Source: Vibrio caribbeanicus ATCC BAA-2122 (GTDB lineage Bacteria; Pseudomonadota; Gammaproteobacteria; Enterobacterales; Vibrionaceae). Taken from it: a DNA stretch of 54,272 bases. Where the stretch lies: the NCBI RefSeq assembly GCF_000165125.1, contig NZ_AEIU01000097.1:1-54272 (forward strand). Reading direction: 5' to 3'. Position 1 is the first letter of the stretch. Every line of letters starts with the position of its first letter. The notes beneath the pieces are model-generated. The model did not search any database and was not told the origin of the DNA. It was given only the letters and a program-made list of their open reading frames with translations. The position numbers and the translations under genes were made by a program. This document shows positions 20,816-30,246 of this stretch, in pieces.

Positions 20816-20848
20816 GTTAATTGATTGTAATCGTTTTATGATTACTAT
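20816..20848 (+). promoter_or_regulatory. mdh promoter with an ArcA-like site
   Basis: TTGATT (20821-20826) and TACTAT (20843-20848) with a 16-bp spacer form a plausible sigma-70 promoter. GTTAATTGATTGTAA (20816-20830) overlaps the -35 and resembles the ArcA GTTA-N7-GTTA repeat with one mismatch. ArcA repression of mdh is known in E. coli; here it is inference. Confidence 0.4.
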
Positions 20849-20921
20849 AGTTTGATTCGGTTGATTACCACATCGCTCTAAAAAATAAATTACGAAGAGC
20901 ATTGTCTCAAGGAGAACTACG

Positions 20922-21857
20922 ATGAAAGTAGCTGTTATTGGTGCCGCTGGTGGCATCGGTCAAGCCCTAGCCCTTTTGCTGAAAAACCACCTGCCTGCAG
21001 GCTCTGATCTTGCCCTTTATGATATTGCGCCTGTTACTCCGGGGGTAGCTGCTGATCTGAGCCATATACCGACACCTGTTTCTATTAAAGGATATTCAGG
21101 TGAAGATCCGACGCCTGCGCTTGAAGGTGCTGATGTCGTGCTTATTTCTGCTGGTGTGGCTCGCAAGCCTGGAATGGATCGTGCTGATCTTTTCAATGTT
21201 AATGCGGGGATTGTAAAGTCCTTAGCTGAAAAAATTGCTGTGGTGTGTCCGGCGGCTTGCGTTGGTATTATTACCAACCCTGTCAATACAACAGTGCCAA
21301 TTGCTGCTGAAGTTTTGAAAAGAGCAGGAGTTTATGACAAGCGTAAATTGTTCGGTGTGACAACGCTGGATGTGATCCGCTCGGAGACGTTTGTTGCTGA
21401 GCTCAAGGGCAAAGATCCTCTTCAGGTTAAAGTACCTGTGATTGGTGGTCACTCCGGTGTCACTATCCTACCACTTTTATCACAAGTTGAAGGTGTGGAA
21501 TTTTCTTCGGAAGAAATTGAATCGTTAACAAAACGTATCCAGAATGCGGGGACTGAAGTTGTTGAAGCGAAAGCTGGCGGCGGTAGTGCTACTTTGTCTA
21601 TGGGGCAAGCAGCGTGCCGTTTTGGCCTAGCCTTGGTACGTGCACTTCAAGGTGAACAGGGTGTTGTTGAATGTGCTTATGTTGAAGGTGACAGTGAACA
21701 TGCTCCTTATTTCGCACAGCCGGTTAAACTTGGTAAAGACGGCGTCGAAGAAGTTCTAAGCTACGGAAAACTTAGTGAATATGAGCAAGCAGCACTGAAT
21801 GGAATGCTCGATACACTAAACAATGACATCAACATTGGTGTGGATTTCGCGAAATAA
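20922..21857 (+). CDS. mdh: Malate dehydrogenase
   Basis: A 311-residue NAD-dependent malate dehydrogenase of the TCA cycle. The dinucleotide motif [15 protein letters not shown] (about residues 7-21), the substrate arginines in [13 protein letters not shown] (about 80-92) and DVIRSETF (about 150), and the catalytic His in [16 protein letters not shown] (about 177) are all intact. AAGGAG precedes the ATG. It is divergent from argR and ends at a strong terminator. Confidence 0.97.
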   Translation: MKVAVIGAAGGIGQALALLLKNHLPAGSDLALYDIAPVTPGVAADLSHIPTPVSIKGYSGEDPTPALEGADVVLISAGVARKPGMDRADLFNVNAGIVKSLAEKIAVVCPAACVGIITNPVNTTVPIAAEVLKRAGVYDKRKLFGVTTLDVIRSETFVAELKGKDPLQVKVPVIGGHSGVTILPLLSQVEGVEFSSEEIESLTKRIQNAGTEVVEAKAGGGSATLSMGQAACRFGLALVRALQGEQGVVECAYVEGDSEHAPYFAQPVKLGKDGVEEVLSYGKLSEYEQAALNGMLDTLNNDINIGVDFAK

Positions 21858-21879
21858 CGTGTCCCTGACATAATACCTT

Positions 21880-21906
21880 AGCCGGCTTTTTAGTCGGCTT
21901 TTTTGA
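21880..21906 (+). terminator. Rho-independent terminator of mdh
   Basis: AGCCGGC, a short T-rich loop, then GTCGGCT and a run of six T residues, starting 23 bp after the mdh stop. Confidence 0.8.
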
Positions 21907-21955
21907 TCCGTTCTTTATTTTTCGCCGTACTTGCCAAAGGCAAAAGGAGGAAAAT

Positions 21956-22147
21956 ATGGATATCAGTGAAATCAAAAAAGACATGTTAGTCGAGTGTCAG
22001 CAAGGGGTTGGAAAGGTTCTAGTTGTTGATGAAAAAACCAACTCAGTATTGATTGAGGATCCTGTGTCGCACCAACAAATGGCAGTTGAAGCGGGAGAAA
22101 TCACGGATAACCCGCAACTGCACAATGGTTGTGACCAGTATTATTGA
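21956..22147 (+). CDS. Small protein of unknown function (63 aa)
   Basis: I do not recognise a named family. The 63-residue protein starts MDISEIKKDMLVECQQGVGK and has an alternating hydrophobic pattern (VLVVDEKTNSVLIED) suggesting a small beta-barrel of KOW or SH3 type, followed by a polar tail ending QLHNGCDQYY. A strong ribosome site (AAAGGAGG) lies 5-7 nt upstream and a clear intrinsic terminator lies 16 bp downstream, so it is a complete single-gene unit. It sits between mdh and ridA. Confidence 0.75.
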   Translation: MDISEIKKDMLVECQQGVGKVLVVDEKTNSVLIEDPVSHQQMAVEAGEITDNPQLHNGCDQYY

Positions 22148-22163
22148 GGGTCTGGGGGATGGT

Positions 22164-22188
22164 GTGCGCCAAAATCGGCGCACTTTTT
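22164..22188 (+). terminator. Terminator of the 63-aa protein gene
   Basis: GTGCGCC-AAAATC-GGCGCAC followed by TTTTTTA. Its T-run reaches the convergent ridA stop. The reverse orientation has only AAAA-poor flanks, so it serves mainly the plus strand. Confidence 0.8.
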
Positions 22189-22577
22189 TATTTTCTTACC
22201 GCAATGGCTTCAATCTCAATGCCTACATCTTTCGGCAATCGGGCCACTTCTACGCAAGAACGCGCTGGGTAATGTTTTACTTGGTGCTTATCAAAGAAAT
22301 TACCGTACACTTCATTCACGGTCGCAAAGTCGTTAAGATCTTTGACAAATACCGTCATTTTTGCAATATCAGAGACTGATAACCCCGATGCTTCAACAAC
22401 GGCTTTGACGTTTTCAAGCGATTGCATGGCCTGTTCAGCGATATCTGAAGACACCTCCCCTGTCGCTGGATTGACTGGGATTTGACCTGAGGTTAGTACC
22501 ATATTGCCAAGATCGACGCCTTGAACGTAAGGACCAATTGCAGCGGGTGCCGCTTCCGTGTGAAGGATTTTTGTCAT
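22188..22577 (-). CDS. ridA: RidA family reactive enamine/imine deaminase
   Basis: A 129-residue YjgF/YER057c/UK114 protein. It hydrolyses 2-aminoacrylate and other imines released by PLP enzymes. Landmarks are EAAPAAIGPYVQGVDLGN at the N-terminus, SGQIPVNPATGEV, and the signature around the catalytic Arg in YPARSCVEVARLPKD (about residue 104). ATG 22577 with GGAGAAA upstream is preferred; the frame stays open further but has no resemblance there. It is downstream of pyrI (91 bp) on the same strand, the pyrBI-ridA order also seen in E. coli. Confidence 0.95.
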   Translation of the reverse strand: MTKILHTEAAPAAIGPYVQGVDLGNMVLTSGQIPVNPATGEVSSDIAEQAMQSLENVKAVVEASGLSVSDIAKMTVFVKDLNDFATVNEVYGNFFDKHQVKHYPARSCVEVARLPKDVGIEIEAIAVRK

Positions 22578-22668
22578 TATTTTTCTCCATATTGAGTTAG
22601 GTGTCACAAAGCATTGAGTGTGCCTTTTACACAAGGGTTGGTAAAGTGAAATTCGTATAAGATTGAGG

Positions 22669-23133
22669 CTAATCTCGTTCTGTGACGATATCTCGAGAAA
22701 ATACTTTTTCACAATACTTACATTTCAGGCGTATATCGTGATTTTTTTCAATGACCTTGAAATGCGTTTTTACTGGTTCGCTGTGAGTAATACAATTGGT
22801 GTTTGGGCATTCAAACACATTGCTTGCGAATTCTGGGAGAGCTAAGGCAAGTTTTTTGACAACCTGATAGTCCTCGATTTGATTCACCGTCGCATGGGGA
22901 GCATATAAGGCTAACTTATTAGCTTGCTGTTCATTGATAAAGGTATTTTCAATTTTCAACAAGTCTTTATAACCAAGTGCTGACGAAGGAAGGTTTAAGC
23001 CTATAGTGACTCGTTGCTTGGACTTGTCCATAGCAAAGAGCTTGAGCACCTTTATTCCTACTTGAGCGGGGATATGGTCAATAACCGTACCATTTTTGAT
23101 TGCTTCAACTTGAAGTTGCGTTTCTTTTTTCAT
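22669..23133 (-). CDS. pyrI: Aspartate carbamoyltransferase regulatory chain
   Basis: A 154-residue allosteric subunit of ATCase that binds CTP/UTP (inhibition) and ATP (activation). The N-terminal nucleotide domain starts [20 protein letters not shown]. The C-terminal zinc domain has four Cys ligands in CPNTNC and CKYCEKVF (about residues 109-144) that contact the catalytic chain. It begins 18 bp after pyrB, consistent with co-translation in equal amounts. Confidence 0.97.
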   Translation of the reverse strand: MKKETQLQVEAIKNGTVIDHIPAQVGIKVLKLFAMDKSKQRVTIGLNLPSSALGYKDLLKIENTFINEQQANKLALYAPHATVNQIEDYQVVKKLALALPEFASNVFECPNTNCITHSEPVKTHFKVIEKNHDIRLKCKYCEKVFSRDIVTERD

Positions 23134-23151
23134 TGTTGTGCCTCTTCGATA

Positions 23152-24081
23152 TTAAAGTGTTTCATTGAGGACAAGAGCAAGCAGTGCTTGGCGAGCATAG
23201 ACCCCATTTTCGGCTTGTTCAAAGTAATAAGCGTGCTCTGTTTTATCCACATCAATCGTTATTTCATCGACACGTGGGAGCGGGTGGAGAACTTTGAGGT
23301 TGCTTCGTGCTTCCTCAAGTAGTTTCGCATTTAGGACATAAGCTGATTTGATGTGTGCGTATTCAGATTCGTCAAAACGCTCTTTCTGTACTCGGGTCAT
23401 GTAGAGTATGTCTAATTGTGGGATGACCGTATCCATCTCCGTGTGGCAGCTGTATTCAATCCCTGCATCTTCAAGCTCTTCGCAAATATAATCTGGCATA
23501 GCTAAAGCTTTAGGAGCAACGAAAAAGAAACGCACGTTATCAAATTTTGCCAGCGCTTGGGTCAGAGAGTGCACAGTGCGGCCGTATTTAAGGTCACCGA
23601 CAAACGCAATATTGATACCATCTAATTTTCCTTGCGTCTCTGCAATGGAAAAAAGATCAAGCAAAGTCTGTGTTGGGTGCTGATTGGCACCATCACCTGC
23701 ATTGATGACTGGAACACCGAGTGAAAATTCTGAGGCTAATCGGGCGGCTCCCTCTTGAGGATGACGCATGACAAAAGCATCCACATAGGAAGAAATAACC
23801 CTTACCGAGTCAGATAAAGTTTCTCCTTTCTTAGCCAGTGAAGTATTACCGCCGCTATCAAAGCCTATCACATCCCCGCCAATGCGTTGGATTGCCGTTT
23901 CGAAGGAAAGTCTGGTACGAGTTGATGGCTCGAAGAAACAACTGGCAATGACTTTGTTTTTGATTAAGTTAGGAGCAGGGGATCTCTTTAACTGCCCCGC
24001 TGTTGTGACGATCAACTCTAACTCTTCACGAGAGAGCTCAGGAATCGAGATAATGTGCTTGTTGTACAGCGTATTGGTCAT
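23152..24081 (-). CDS. pyrB: Aspartate carbamoyltransferase catalytic chain
   Basis: A 309-residue catalytic subunit. It condenses carbamoyl phosphate and aspartate in the first committed step of pyrimidine synthesis. Motifs are [12 protein letters not shown] (about residues 50-61, carbamoyl phosphate loop), [16 protein letters not shown] (about 129-144) and HPLPRVDEI (about 265). ATG 24081 matches the E. coli start (MANPLYQKHIIS versus [12 protein letters not shown]) and has AAGG upstream; a GTG two codons earlier is possible. Expression is controlled by the leader and attenuator immediately upstream. Confidence 0.97.
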   Translation of the reverse strand: MTNTLYNKHIISIPELSREELELIVTTAGQLKRSPAPNLIKNKVIASCFFEPSTRTRLSFETAIQRIGGDVIGFDSGGNTSLAKKGETLSDSVRVISSYVDAFVMRHPQEGAARLASEFSLGVPVINAGDGANQHPTQTLLDLFSIAETQGKLDGINIAFVGDLKYGRTVHSLTQALAKFDNVRFFFVAPKALAMPDYICEELEDAGIEYSCHTEMDTVIPQLDILYMTRVQKERFDESEYAHIKSAYVLNAKLLEEARSNLKVLHPLPRVDEITIDVDKTEHAYYFEQAENGVYARQALLALVLNETL

Positions 24082-24083
24082 AC

Positions 24084-24221
24084 TCACCTTCCCAGTAACA
24101 AATTTAGGGTATAAAAAAGCCCCCCATAATGGGAGGCTAATGAAAATAGGAGACAGCCACGTGATATGTCGTGCCGTTTTCTTGGCTCAAAATGACTAAC
24201 TGAGCAAAAAGTACTTAACAT
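24084..24221 (-). CDS. pyrL: pyrBI leader peptide (PyrL-like)
   Basis: A 45-residue open frame on the minus strand starting ATG 24221 ([16 protein letters not shown]...). It runs through the attenuator hairpin and stops with TGA at 24084-24086, just 2 bp before the pyrB ATG. A GAGG ribosome site lies about 12 nt upstream. This matches the E. coli arrangement, in which a translating ribosome that follows RNA polymerase closely at low UTP disrupts the terminator. The encoded sequence is not itself conserved, so the call rests on position and architecture. Confidence 0.7.
   Translation of the reverse strand: MLSTFCSVSHFEPRKRHDISRGCLLFSLASHYGGLFYTLNLLLGR
24111..24138 (-). terminator. pyrBI attenuator
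   Basis: On the minus strand AGCCTCCC-ATTAT-GGGGGGCT (8 bp, one G-U) is followed by TTTTTTAT. It lies inside the leader-peptide frame, about 30 bp before the pyrB ATG, so it can only be a regulated terminator. Confidence 0.85.
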
Positions 24222-24245
24222 TCGTTATGCTGCCTCAAAATAAAT

Positions 24246-24281
24246 TGACGGCAATTATACGCCTAAAGTGAGCCAACGCAA
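24246..24281 (-). promoter_or_regulatory. pyrBI promoter with AATTTA start
   Basis: On the minus strand TTGCGT (24276-24281) and TATAAT (24254-24259) are separated by 16 bp. Seven bases after the -10 comes AATTTA (from 24246), resembling the AATTTG initial sequence of E. coli pyrBI, where UTP-dependent slippage limits initiation. Confidence 0.7.
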
Positions 24282-24310
24282 GCGATTACGCAGGGGTTTT
24301 CTTTACCTAG

Positions 24311-25327
24311 CTACTTGGCGTATTTTTCGCCAAGTGTTGCAACCATGACGGCTTTAATCGTGTGCATTCGATTTTCTGCCTGATCAAACACAATAGAGTG
24401 GCCGGACTCAAACACCTCATTGGTCACTTCAAGCCCTTCCATGGCATATCTCTTGGCAATGTCCTTTCCTATGACTGTTTCTTGGTCGTGAAATGCGGGT
24501 AAGCAGTGCATGAACTTAACCTTAGGTTTGCCAGTTTTTAGCAGCATATCCATAGTGACTTGATAGGGTTTCATAACATCGATACGATCATGCCAGGCAC
24601 TCGCGCCTTCACCCATGGAAACCCAAACGTCTGTGTAAATGAAGTCACAATCAGCGACTCCGGAGTCAATGTCTTCTGTCAGTGTAATCTGAGCACCGGT
24701 CGTTTTGGCTATCTCGTTACACTGTTCTAGAAGCGGCTTTTCGGGCCAAAAATTACTTGGGCCAACAAGTCGGATGTCCATGCCCATTTTTGCGGCGCCA
24801 ACCATTAAAGAGTTGCCCATGTTGTTTCTTGCATCACCCAAATAAGCGAATTTTAATTCGTGTAAAGGTCGACCATTGCTGTGCTCTATCATGGTTAAAA
24901 AATCGGCTAAGATTTGGGTTGGGTGAAACTCATCTGTCAGTCCATTCCATACAGGAACCCCTGCATGCTTTCCAAGCTGTTCAACGACCGTTTGGCCAAA
25001 GCCCCGATATTCTATTCCGTGGTACATACGTCCCAGAACTTTAGCGGTATCTTTAATGGACTCTTTTTCTCCAATTTGAGAAGCGGAAGGGCCTAGATAA
25101 GAAACTTGTGCACCTTGATCAAAAGCTGCTACCTCGAAGGCACACCGAGTTCGGGTTGATGCTTTCTCGAATATTAGGGCAATATTTTTCCCAACCAATT
25201 GCTTTTGCTCGGTGCCACAAGATTTGGCGTGCTTTAGTTGTTGAGATAACTGGATTAAAAACGCTATTTCTTTAGGTTCAAAATCCAATAATTTGAGAAA
25301 GTTTCTATTATGTAAATTCAGGCTCAT
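24311..25327 (-). CDS. argF: Ornithine carbamoyltransferase
   Basis: A 338-residue transferase making citrulline from ornithine and carbamoyl phosphate. Motifs are [13 protein letters not shown] (about residues 53-65), [15 protein letters not shown] (about 131-145) and the ornithine-binding [10 protein letters not shown] (about 270-279). The length and N-terminal [13 protein letters not shown] match the anabolic ArgF/ArgI form. Tandem ARG boxes over its promoter indicate repression by ArgR with arginine. It could also serve citrulline breakdown after the arginine deiminase, since no second OTC is seen here. It stands alone, between pyrB and the PhoH-type gene. Confidence 0.96.
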   Translation of the reverse strand: MSLNLHNRNFLKLLDFEPKEIAFLIQLSQQLKHAKSCGTEQKQLVGKNIALIFEKASTRTRCAFEVAAFDQGAQVSYLGPSASQIGEKESIKDTAKVLGRMYHGIEYRGFGQTVVEQLGKHAGVPVWNGLTDEFHPTQILADFLTMIEHSNGRPLHELKFAYLGDARNNMGNSLMVGAAKMGMDIRLVGPSNFWPEKPLLEQCNEIAKTTGAQITLTEDIDSGVADCDFIYTDVWVSMGEGASAWHDRIDVMKPYQVTMDMLLKTGKPKVKFMHCLPAFHDQETVIGKDIAKRYAMEGLEVTNEVFESGHSIVFDQAENRMHTIKAVMVATLGEKYAK

Positions 25328-25366
25328 ACATCAATACCGCGCATTTAAAATCACTACAATTGCCTA

Positions 25367-25405
25367 TTTATACATAATAATTCATAAAATGTGAATTTTA
25401 ATTTT
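25367..25405 (-). promoter_or_regulatory. argF promoter overlapped by paired ARG boxes
   Basis: On the minus strand the -35 TTCACA (25390-25395) and -10 TATAAA (25367-25372) have a 17-bp spacer. Two ARG-box matches, TACATAATAATTCA (25371-25384) and TGAATTTTAATTTT (25392-25405), each fit TGAAT-N4-ATTCA at 8 of 10 positions. Their centres are exactly 21 bp apart, the classic ArgR hexamer spacing. Confidence 0.75.
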
Positions 25406-25407
25406 AG

Positions 25408-25434
25408 GCTAAGGTTGTTGGCAACCTTAGCCTT
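25408..25434 (-). terminator. Hairpin after the PhoH-family gene
   Basis: An 11-bp inverted repeat GGCTAAGGTTG / CAACCTTAGCC with a 4-nt loop, 6 bp past the PhoH-family stop. The following minus-strand tract TAAAATTAAAA is only partly T-rich, so it may be a weak or processed terminator. Confidence 0.5.
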
Positions 25435-25439
25435 ATCGG

Positions 25440-26816
25440 TTACAAATTCTCCTCGGCAAACTCGGCGAGCCTACTGCGAACGACACCATTTAAATGAATG
25501 TTGGCACTTCCCTCAAAGTTTTTGAATCTTTCGACCATATAAGTTAATCCAGAAGTGACGGGGGTGAGGTATTGTGAGTCAATTTGAGCTAAGTTTCCTG
25601 AGCACACAATTTTAGTACCTTCTCCACACCGAGTAATGATGGTTTTGATTTGAGACGCCGTGAGGTTTTGGCATTCATCGAGTAGAACAAAAGCATTTTG
25701 AATTGATCGACCGCGCATAAAGTTAATGGATTTAAACTGGATATTTGCCTTATCACAAATGTATTTTAAAGAGCCTTCAGTACAATGGTCGTTTTTGTGC
25801 AATGCTTCGAGTGTATCAGTCACAGCGCCTAGCCATGGCAGCATCTTTTCTTCTTCGCTACCCGGTAAGAAGCCAATAGACTCACCAATATCTGGGGTGT
25901 TTCGAGTTACAATAATCTTATCGAACATGCCTTTCTCAATCGACTGTTCCAAGGCTGATGCGAGAGCCAGCAGAGTTTTCCCACTGCCAGCGGCACCAGT
26001 CAGAATTACCAAGTCAATGTCTGGGTCGAGTAGTGCATCGAGTGCCATACCTTGGTAAATATTCTTGGGGGTGATATCCCATACTTTACGATTCATCATG
26101 CGCTCTCGACTGAGGTCGCGAATGGTGATCGTTTCTGTAGAAATGCTTTCAACCCGGCCAGCGAAATCACTCTCTTGGTCAATAATATATTGATTGATAT
26201 AAGTTGGCTCGAAAGGGTCTCTATCGAGAGTGTGATAGGTGTGACCCGCGATGATTTGGCTTTCCACTTCTTGAATGTTGCTCCAAAACTCTCCCTCAGT
26301 TTGCTGAAAACCTTTAGTGAGATACTGAACATCATCAATTAATTGGTCTGTTCTGTAATCATCGACAAAACGAACACCAGCCCCTTTGGCGCGCAGCCTC
26401 ATATTAATGTCCTTGGTTACCAAGGTCACTTCTCGGGGGGCTCGTTTATTTTGTAAGTACAAAACACTGTTTAGGATTCTATTGTCGCCTGCTTTGTCAG
26501 CGAAGGCTTTGACAGTTTCTTGAAGTTCAAAGTCAGCAAGAATCGCAATGTTTCCTGTTGCTCCGGTAGTCTTACTAATTGGAATGCCCTCTGATATTTC
26601 ATCAGGCGTGGCATCTTTAAACATGGCCTCTAACGCGCGTATTGCCACTCTTGCATCACGTGCAACGTCGCGCTTACTGTCTTTGATGCGGTCGAGTTCT
26701 TCAAGTACGGTCATGGGGATAACGACATCATGTTCTTGAAATGAGTATATAGCGAGGGGTTCATGTAGAAGGATATTGGTGTCTAAGACAAATAGCTTCC
26801 GGTCAGTGTCACCCAT
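25440..26816 (-). CDS. PIN domain-PhoH ATPase fusion (PhoH2 type)
   Basis: A 458-residue protein. It has an N-terminal PIN nuclease-like domain with acidic residues in FVLDTNILLHEP (about residues 8-19), VLEELDRIKDS, and LVTKDINMRLRAKG. A PhoH P-loop ATPase domain follows, with Walker A GAAGSGKTLLAL (about 271) and Walker B-like FVLLDECQNLT (about 377). PhoH2 proteins in other bacteria unwind and cleave RNA; the role in Vibrio is not established. ATG 26816 is chosen because AAGGAG lies 6 nt upstream; an open extension of 9 codons has none. It is monocistronic. Confidence 0.9.
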   Translation of the reverse strand: MGDTDRKLFVLDTNILLHEPLAIYSFQEHDVVIPMTVLEELDRIKDSKRDVARDARVAIRALEAMFKDATPDEISEGIPISKTTGATGNIAILADFELQETVKAFADKAGDNRILNSVLYLQNKRAPREVTLVTKDINMRLRAKGAGVRFVDDYRTDQLIDDVQYLTKGFQQTEGEFWSNIQEVESQIIAGHTYHTLDRDPFEPTYINQYIIDQESDFAGRVESISTETITIRDLSRERMMNRKVWDITPKNIYQGMALDALLDPDIDLVILTGAAGSGKTLLALASALEQSIEKGMFDKIIVTRNTPDIGESIGFLPGSEEEKMLPWLGAVTDTLEALHKNDHCTEGSLKYICDKANIQFKSINFMRGRSIQNAFVLLDECQNLTASQIKTIITRCGEGTKIVCSGNLAQIDSQYLTPVTSGLTYMVERFKNFEGSANIHLNGVVRSRLAEFAEENL

Positions 26817-27290
26817 AAGCATCTCCTTGCCGCATTGCGGCATCGTTCCATTCTATAACATAATCAGAATGGTCTTGTCGGTTGCTTGCAGTAACGTAGC
26901 AAGGTAATCAAGTAACGCCGATGGTTTGACTGCGTTATACTGCAAACCCGTGTTGAACATCATCCTTTATGAATGCATCACCTGTGCCAGTCGTAATTTT
27001 TGACGCAGATCAATTAGCACTCAACTTTAAGTATAAATCTGATTTTCAACACTCTTGTTTAGAAGTGACATTGATTTCTTACACTTTGATGTCAGACTCA
27101 TGTTGAACAAAAAATTGTTGGTTTTTGAGCTGTTTGTACGTGACCAGTGTCACAGCTTAAAGTAATATGAGCGACCTTTTTTAATGCAATAGCTGATATT
27201 TTGTGGTTTTCAGTTATCTGCATAATAACGCAATGATGCGGACGATAAAGTTCAGCCATTTTTAGATTAAATTGATGAGGTAGTCGATTC
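26817..27290. other. Divergent spacer between PhoH-family gene and rapA
   Basis: There are 474 bp. It holds the promoters of both genes, a candidate CRP site (27139-27154), an FNR-like TTGACGCAGATCAA (27000-27013) and one small open frame of 45 codons (26969-27106) without a ribosome site. Nothing else can be supported. Confidence 0.5.
27139..27154. promoter_or_regulatory. Candidate CRP site upstream of rapA
   Basis: CGTGACCAGTGTCACA matches TGTGA-N6-TCACA at 9 of 10 core positions, about 140 bp before the rapA ATG. No matched promoter spacing was confirmed. Confidence 0.4.
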
Positions 27291-30200
27291 ATGACATTTG
27301 CTTTGGGTCAGCGTTGGATTAGTGATACGGAAACTGATCTGGGTTTAGGAACTGTAGTTGCTCTGGATGCGCGTACTGTGACCGTTATGTTCGCAGCTTC
27401 CGAGGAAAACCGAGTCTATGCTCGCAGTGACGCCCCTGTTACGAGAGTCATTTTCAATGTTGGTGATCTCATTGACAGTCAAGAGGGCTGGTCACTCAAG
27501 ATACAGGAAGTGGTTCAGGATCAAGGCCTAGTCAGTTACCTAGGTGTGCGAGAAGATAATGCAGAAGAAGGTGTCGTTCTGCGTGAAATTATGTTGAGTA
27601 ACCAAATTCGATTTAATAAGCCACAAGATAAGCTTTACGCTGGGCAAATTGATCGTATGGATAATTTTGTTCTTCGCTACAGAGCTCTTATTAATCAATA
27701 CCAGCAACACAAAAGCCCGATGCGTGGACTTTGCGGTATGCGTGCAGGACTTATTCCCCATCAGTTATTTGTCGCTCACGAGGTCGGTAGGCGTCATGCT
27801 CCGAGAGTGTTACTCGCCGATGAGGTAGGGCTTGGAAAAACGATTGAAGCTGGCATGATCATTCATCAACAGGTTTTGGCCGGCCGTGCTGAACGAATCT
27901 TGATCGTTGTTCCTGAGACTCTGCAACACCAATGGCTTGTTGAGATGATGCGCAGGTTTAATCTACATTTCTCAATCTTTGATGAGGAGCGATGCATCGA
28001 AGCACTGGCCGAGACGGATAATCCTTTCGACACTCAGCAGTATGTTTTGTGCTCGCTAGACTTCTTGCGTAAAAGTCGTAAACGCTTTGAACAAGCGCTT
28101 GAGGGAGAGTGGGACCTTTTAGTTGTTGATGAGGCGCACCATCTGGAATGGAAACCAGAAAAACCCAGTCGTGAGTATCAAGTTGTTGAGGGCTTAGCAG
28201 AGGTAACCCCTGGCGTTCTATTGCTGACAGCGACACCGGAACAGCTGGGTAGAGAAAGTCACTTTGCCCGTTTACGTCTGTTGGATCCCGATCGATTCTT
28301 CGATTTTGAAGAGTTCCTCAAAGAAGAACAGCAATACGCCCCAGTTGCAGACTCGGTCGCAGCGATTTTCTCCGGTCAGATATTGGATGATGCGGCAAAA
28401 AATCAAATTGGTGATTTGCTCTCTGAGCAAGACGTTGAGCCTTTATTTCGCATTCTTGAATCTGACAGCGATGAGTCTGAAAAAGCGACAGCACGCCAAG
28501 AGCTGATTGACAACCTCATGGACAGGCATGGTACGGGGCGAGTGCTATTCCGTAATACCAGAGCTGCTGTAAAAGGCTTTCCTAAGCGATGCGTGCATTT
28601 ATTGCCAATGCCTATACCAACGCAGTACACCACGTCCATGCGCGTCTCTGGTCTGATTGGTGGAAAGATGACCGATGCCGCTCGTGCCCTCAAAAATTTA
28701 TACCCTGAAGAAGCCTTTCAAGAATTTGAAGGGGATGAATCTAGCTGGTGGCAATTTGATAGCCGGGTCAACTGGTTGATCGAAAAAATCACCGAAAAGC
28801 GCAGCGAAAAAGTGCTGGTTATCGCCTCTCGTGCAAGTACAGCATTGCAATTAGAGCAAGCGTTACGTGAGAGAGAGGGTATTCGAGCTACTGTGTTCCA
28901 TGAAGACATGTCGATTATCGAGCGTGATAAAGCCGCTGCGTATTTTGCTCAAGAGGAAGGCGGTGCTCAGGTACTTATTTGTAGTGAAATAGGTTCCGAG
29001 GGACGTAACTTTCAATTTTCCAATCAATTAGTGATGTTTGACCTACCTTTTAATCCCGATCTATTAGAGCAACGCATTGGTCGTTTGGATCGCATAGGTC
29101 AAAAGCGAGATATCGACATTTATGTCCCCTATCTTGAGGGTACAGCACAGGGTATTCTTGCTCGCTGGTTTGATGAAGGGTTGAATGCGTTCGCAGATAC
29201 TTGCCCAACCGGACGTACGGTTTACGACAAATATTCTGATGCTCTCATTACTATGCTCGCCTCTGGAGAGACGGAGGGACTTGAAGAAATCATTTCCCAA
29301 TCGGCGGCTTTGAACAAAGAGCTTAAGTCTCAGCTTGAACAAGGAAGAGATCGCTTACTTGAAATGCACTCAAATGGGGGTGACAAGGCCGCTGCCATTG
29401 CAGAAAGCATTGCCGCGACTGATGGAGACACCAATCTAGTCACCTTTGCGCTGAGCTTATTTGACACAATAGGCCTAGATCAAGACGACAAAGGCGAGAA
29501 TGCATTGGTTGTTACACCTTCCGACCATATGTTGGTACCGAGTTATCCCGGTCTACCTTACGATGGAGCGACCATTACCTTTGATCGCGATACTGCACTG
29601 TCACGTGAAGATATGAACTTTATCAGCTGGGAACACCCAATGATTCAAGGTGGTATTGATTTGTTGATGAGCGAGGGCGTTGGAACGGCAGCGGTATCGT
29701 TATTAAAAAATAAGGCACTACCAGTTGGAACCTTATTGCTAGAGCTTGTCTATAAAGTTGATGCGCAGGCACCAAAACGTAGTGGTATTCAGCGCTTTTT
29801 GCCGACGACGCCAATTCGCCTTATGCTCGATGGTAAGGGCAATGACTTATCCGAACAGGTCGAGTTTGAAAGCTTTAATCGTCAGCTTAGCCCTGTGGGG
29901 CGCCATATTGCCTCAAAGCTTGTCGCTTCGGTACAGGATCAAGTTCATCATTTGATTGAAGTTGGTGAGAAAAAAGTGGTGGAGAAAGTGGAGTCGATCC
30001 GTTTACGTGCTCAGCAAGAGATGGAGACCAGTATCAATGCTGAGCTGAATCGACTTCAGGCATTAAAGGCGATAAATCCGAATATTCGTGATGATGAGTT
30101 GGTGGTCTTAGAGCAACAAATTGCTGAATTGCGGCAGTACATTGCGCAAGCTCAGTACCAGCTTGACTCTCTGCGAATGATCGTTGTTTCCCACAACTGA
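27291..30200 (+). CDS. rapA: RNA polymerase-associated helicase-like protein RapA (HepA)
   Basis: A 969-residue Swi2/Snf2 ATPase that binds RNA polymerase and promotes its recycling after termination. It has two N-terminal Tudor/KOW-like domains (about residues 1-110), the Walker A motif [15 protein letters not shown] (about 177), a DEAH box [10 protein letters not shown] (about 279), helicase C-terminal motifs [19 protein letters not shown] and [12 protein letters not shown] (about 600), and a long C-terminal RapA-specific domain with a coiled region. Length and order match the enteric protein. Confidence 0.97.
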   Translation: MTFALGQRWISDTETDLGLGTVVALDARTVTVMFAASEENRVYARSDAPVTRVIFNVGDLIDSQEGWSLKIQEVVQDQGLVSYLGVREDNAEEGVVLREIMLSNQIRFNKPQDKLYAGQIDRMDNFVLRYRALINQYQQHKSPMRGLCGMRAGLIPHQLFVAHEVGRRHAPRVLLADEVGLGKTIEAGMIIHQQVLAGRAERILIVVPETLQHQWLVEMMRRFNLHFSIFDEERCIEALAETDNPFDTQQYVLCSLDFLRKSRKRFEQALEGEWDLLVVDEAHHLEWKPEKPSREYQVVEGLAEVTPGVLLLTATPEQLGRESHFARLRLLDPDRFFDFEEFLKEEQQYAPVADSVAAIFSGQILDDAAKNQIGDLLSEQDVEPLFRILESDSDESEKATARQELIDNLMDRHGTGRVLFRNTRAAVKGFPKRCVHLLPMPIPTQYTTSMRVSGLIGGKMTDAARALKNLYPEEAFQEFEGDESSWWQFDSRVNWLIEKITEKRSEKVLVIASRASTALQLEQALREREGIRATVFHEDMSIIERDKAAAYFAQEEGGAQVLICSEIGSEGRNFQFSNQLVMFDLPFNPDLLEQRIGRLDRIGQKRDIDIYVPYLEGTAQGILARWFDEGLNAFADTCPTGRTVYDKYSDALITMLASGETEGLEEIISQSAALNKELKSQLEQGRDRLLEMHSNGGDKAAAIAESIAATDGDTNLVTFALSLFDTIGLDQDDKGENALVVTPSDHMLVPSYPGLPYDGATITFDRDTALSREDMNFISWEHPMIQGGIDLLMSEGVGTAAVSLLKNKALPVGTLLLELVYKVDAQAPKRSGIQRFLPTTPIRLMLDGKGNDLSEQVEFESFNRQLSPVGRHIASKLVASVQDQVHHLIEVGEKKVVEKVESIRLRAQQEMETSINAELNRLQALKAINPNIRDDELVVLEQQIAELRQYIAQAQYQLDSLRMIVVSHN

Positions 30201-30213
30201 TGTGAGTCGAAAT

Positions 30214-30244
30214 AAAAAGCCTCCTTTGATAAGGAGGCTTTTTT
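30214..30244. terminator. Bidirectional terminator between rapA and the NRAMP-like gene
   Basis: AAAAAGCCTCC-TTTGATA-GGAGGCTTTTTT, with A-run and T-run on both sides, between convergent stops. Confidence 0.9.
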
Positions 30245-30246
30245 GA

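Noticed and set aside
27000-27013. FNR-like TTGACGCAGATCAA
   Set aside because: Nearly fits TTGAT-N4-ATCAA but lies about 290 bp from rapA and 180 bp from the PhoH-family start with no matched promoter, so it was not listed as a site.
27098-27292. 64-codon minus frame upstream of rapA
   Set aside because: It crosses the rapA promoter region and ends in its start codon, with no ribosome site.
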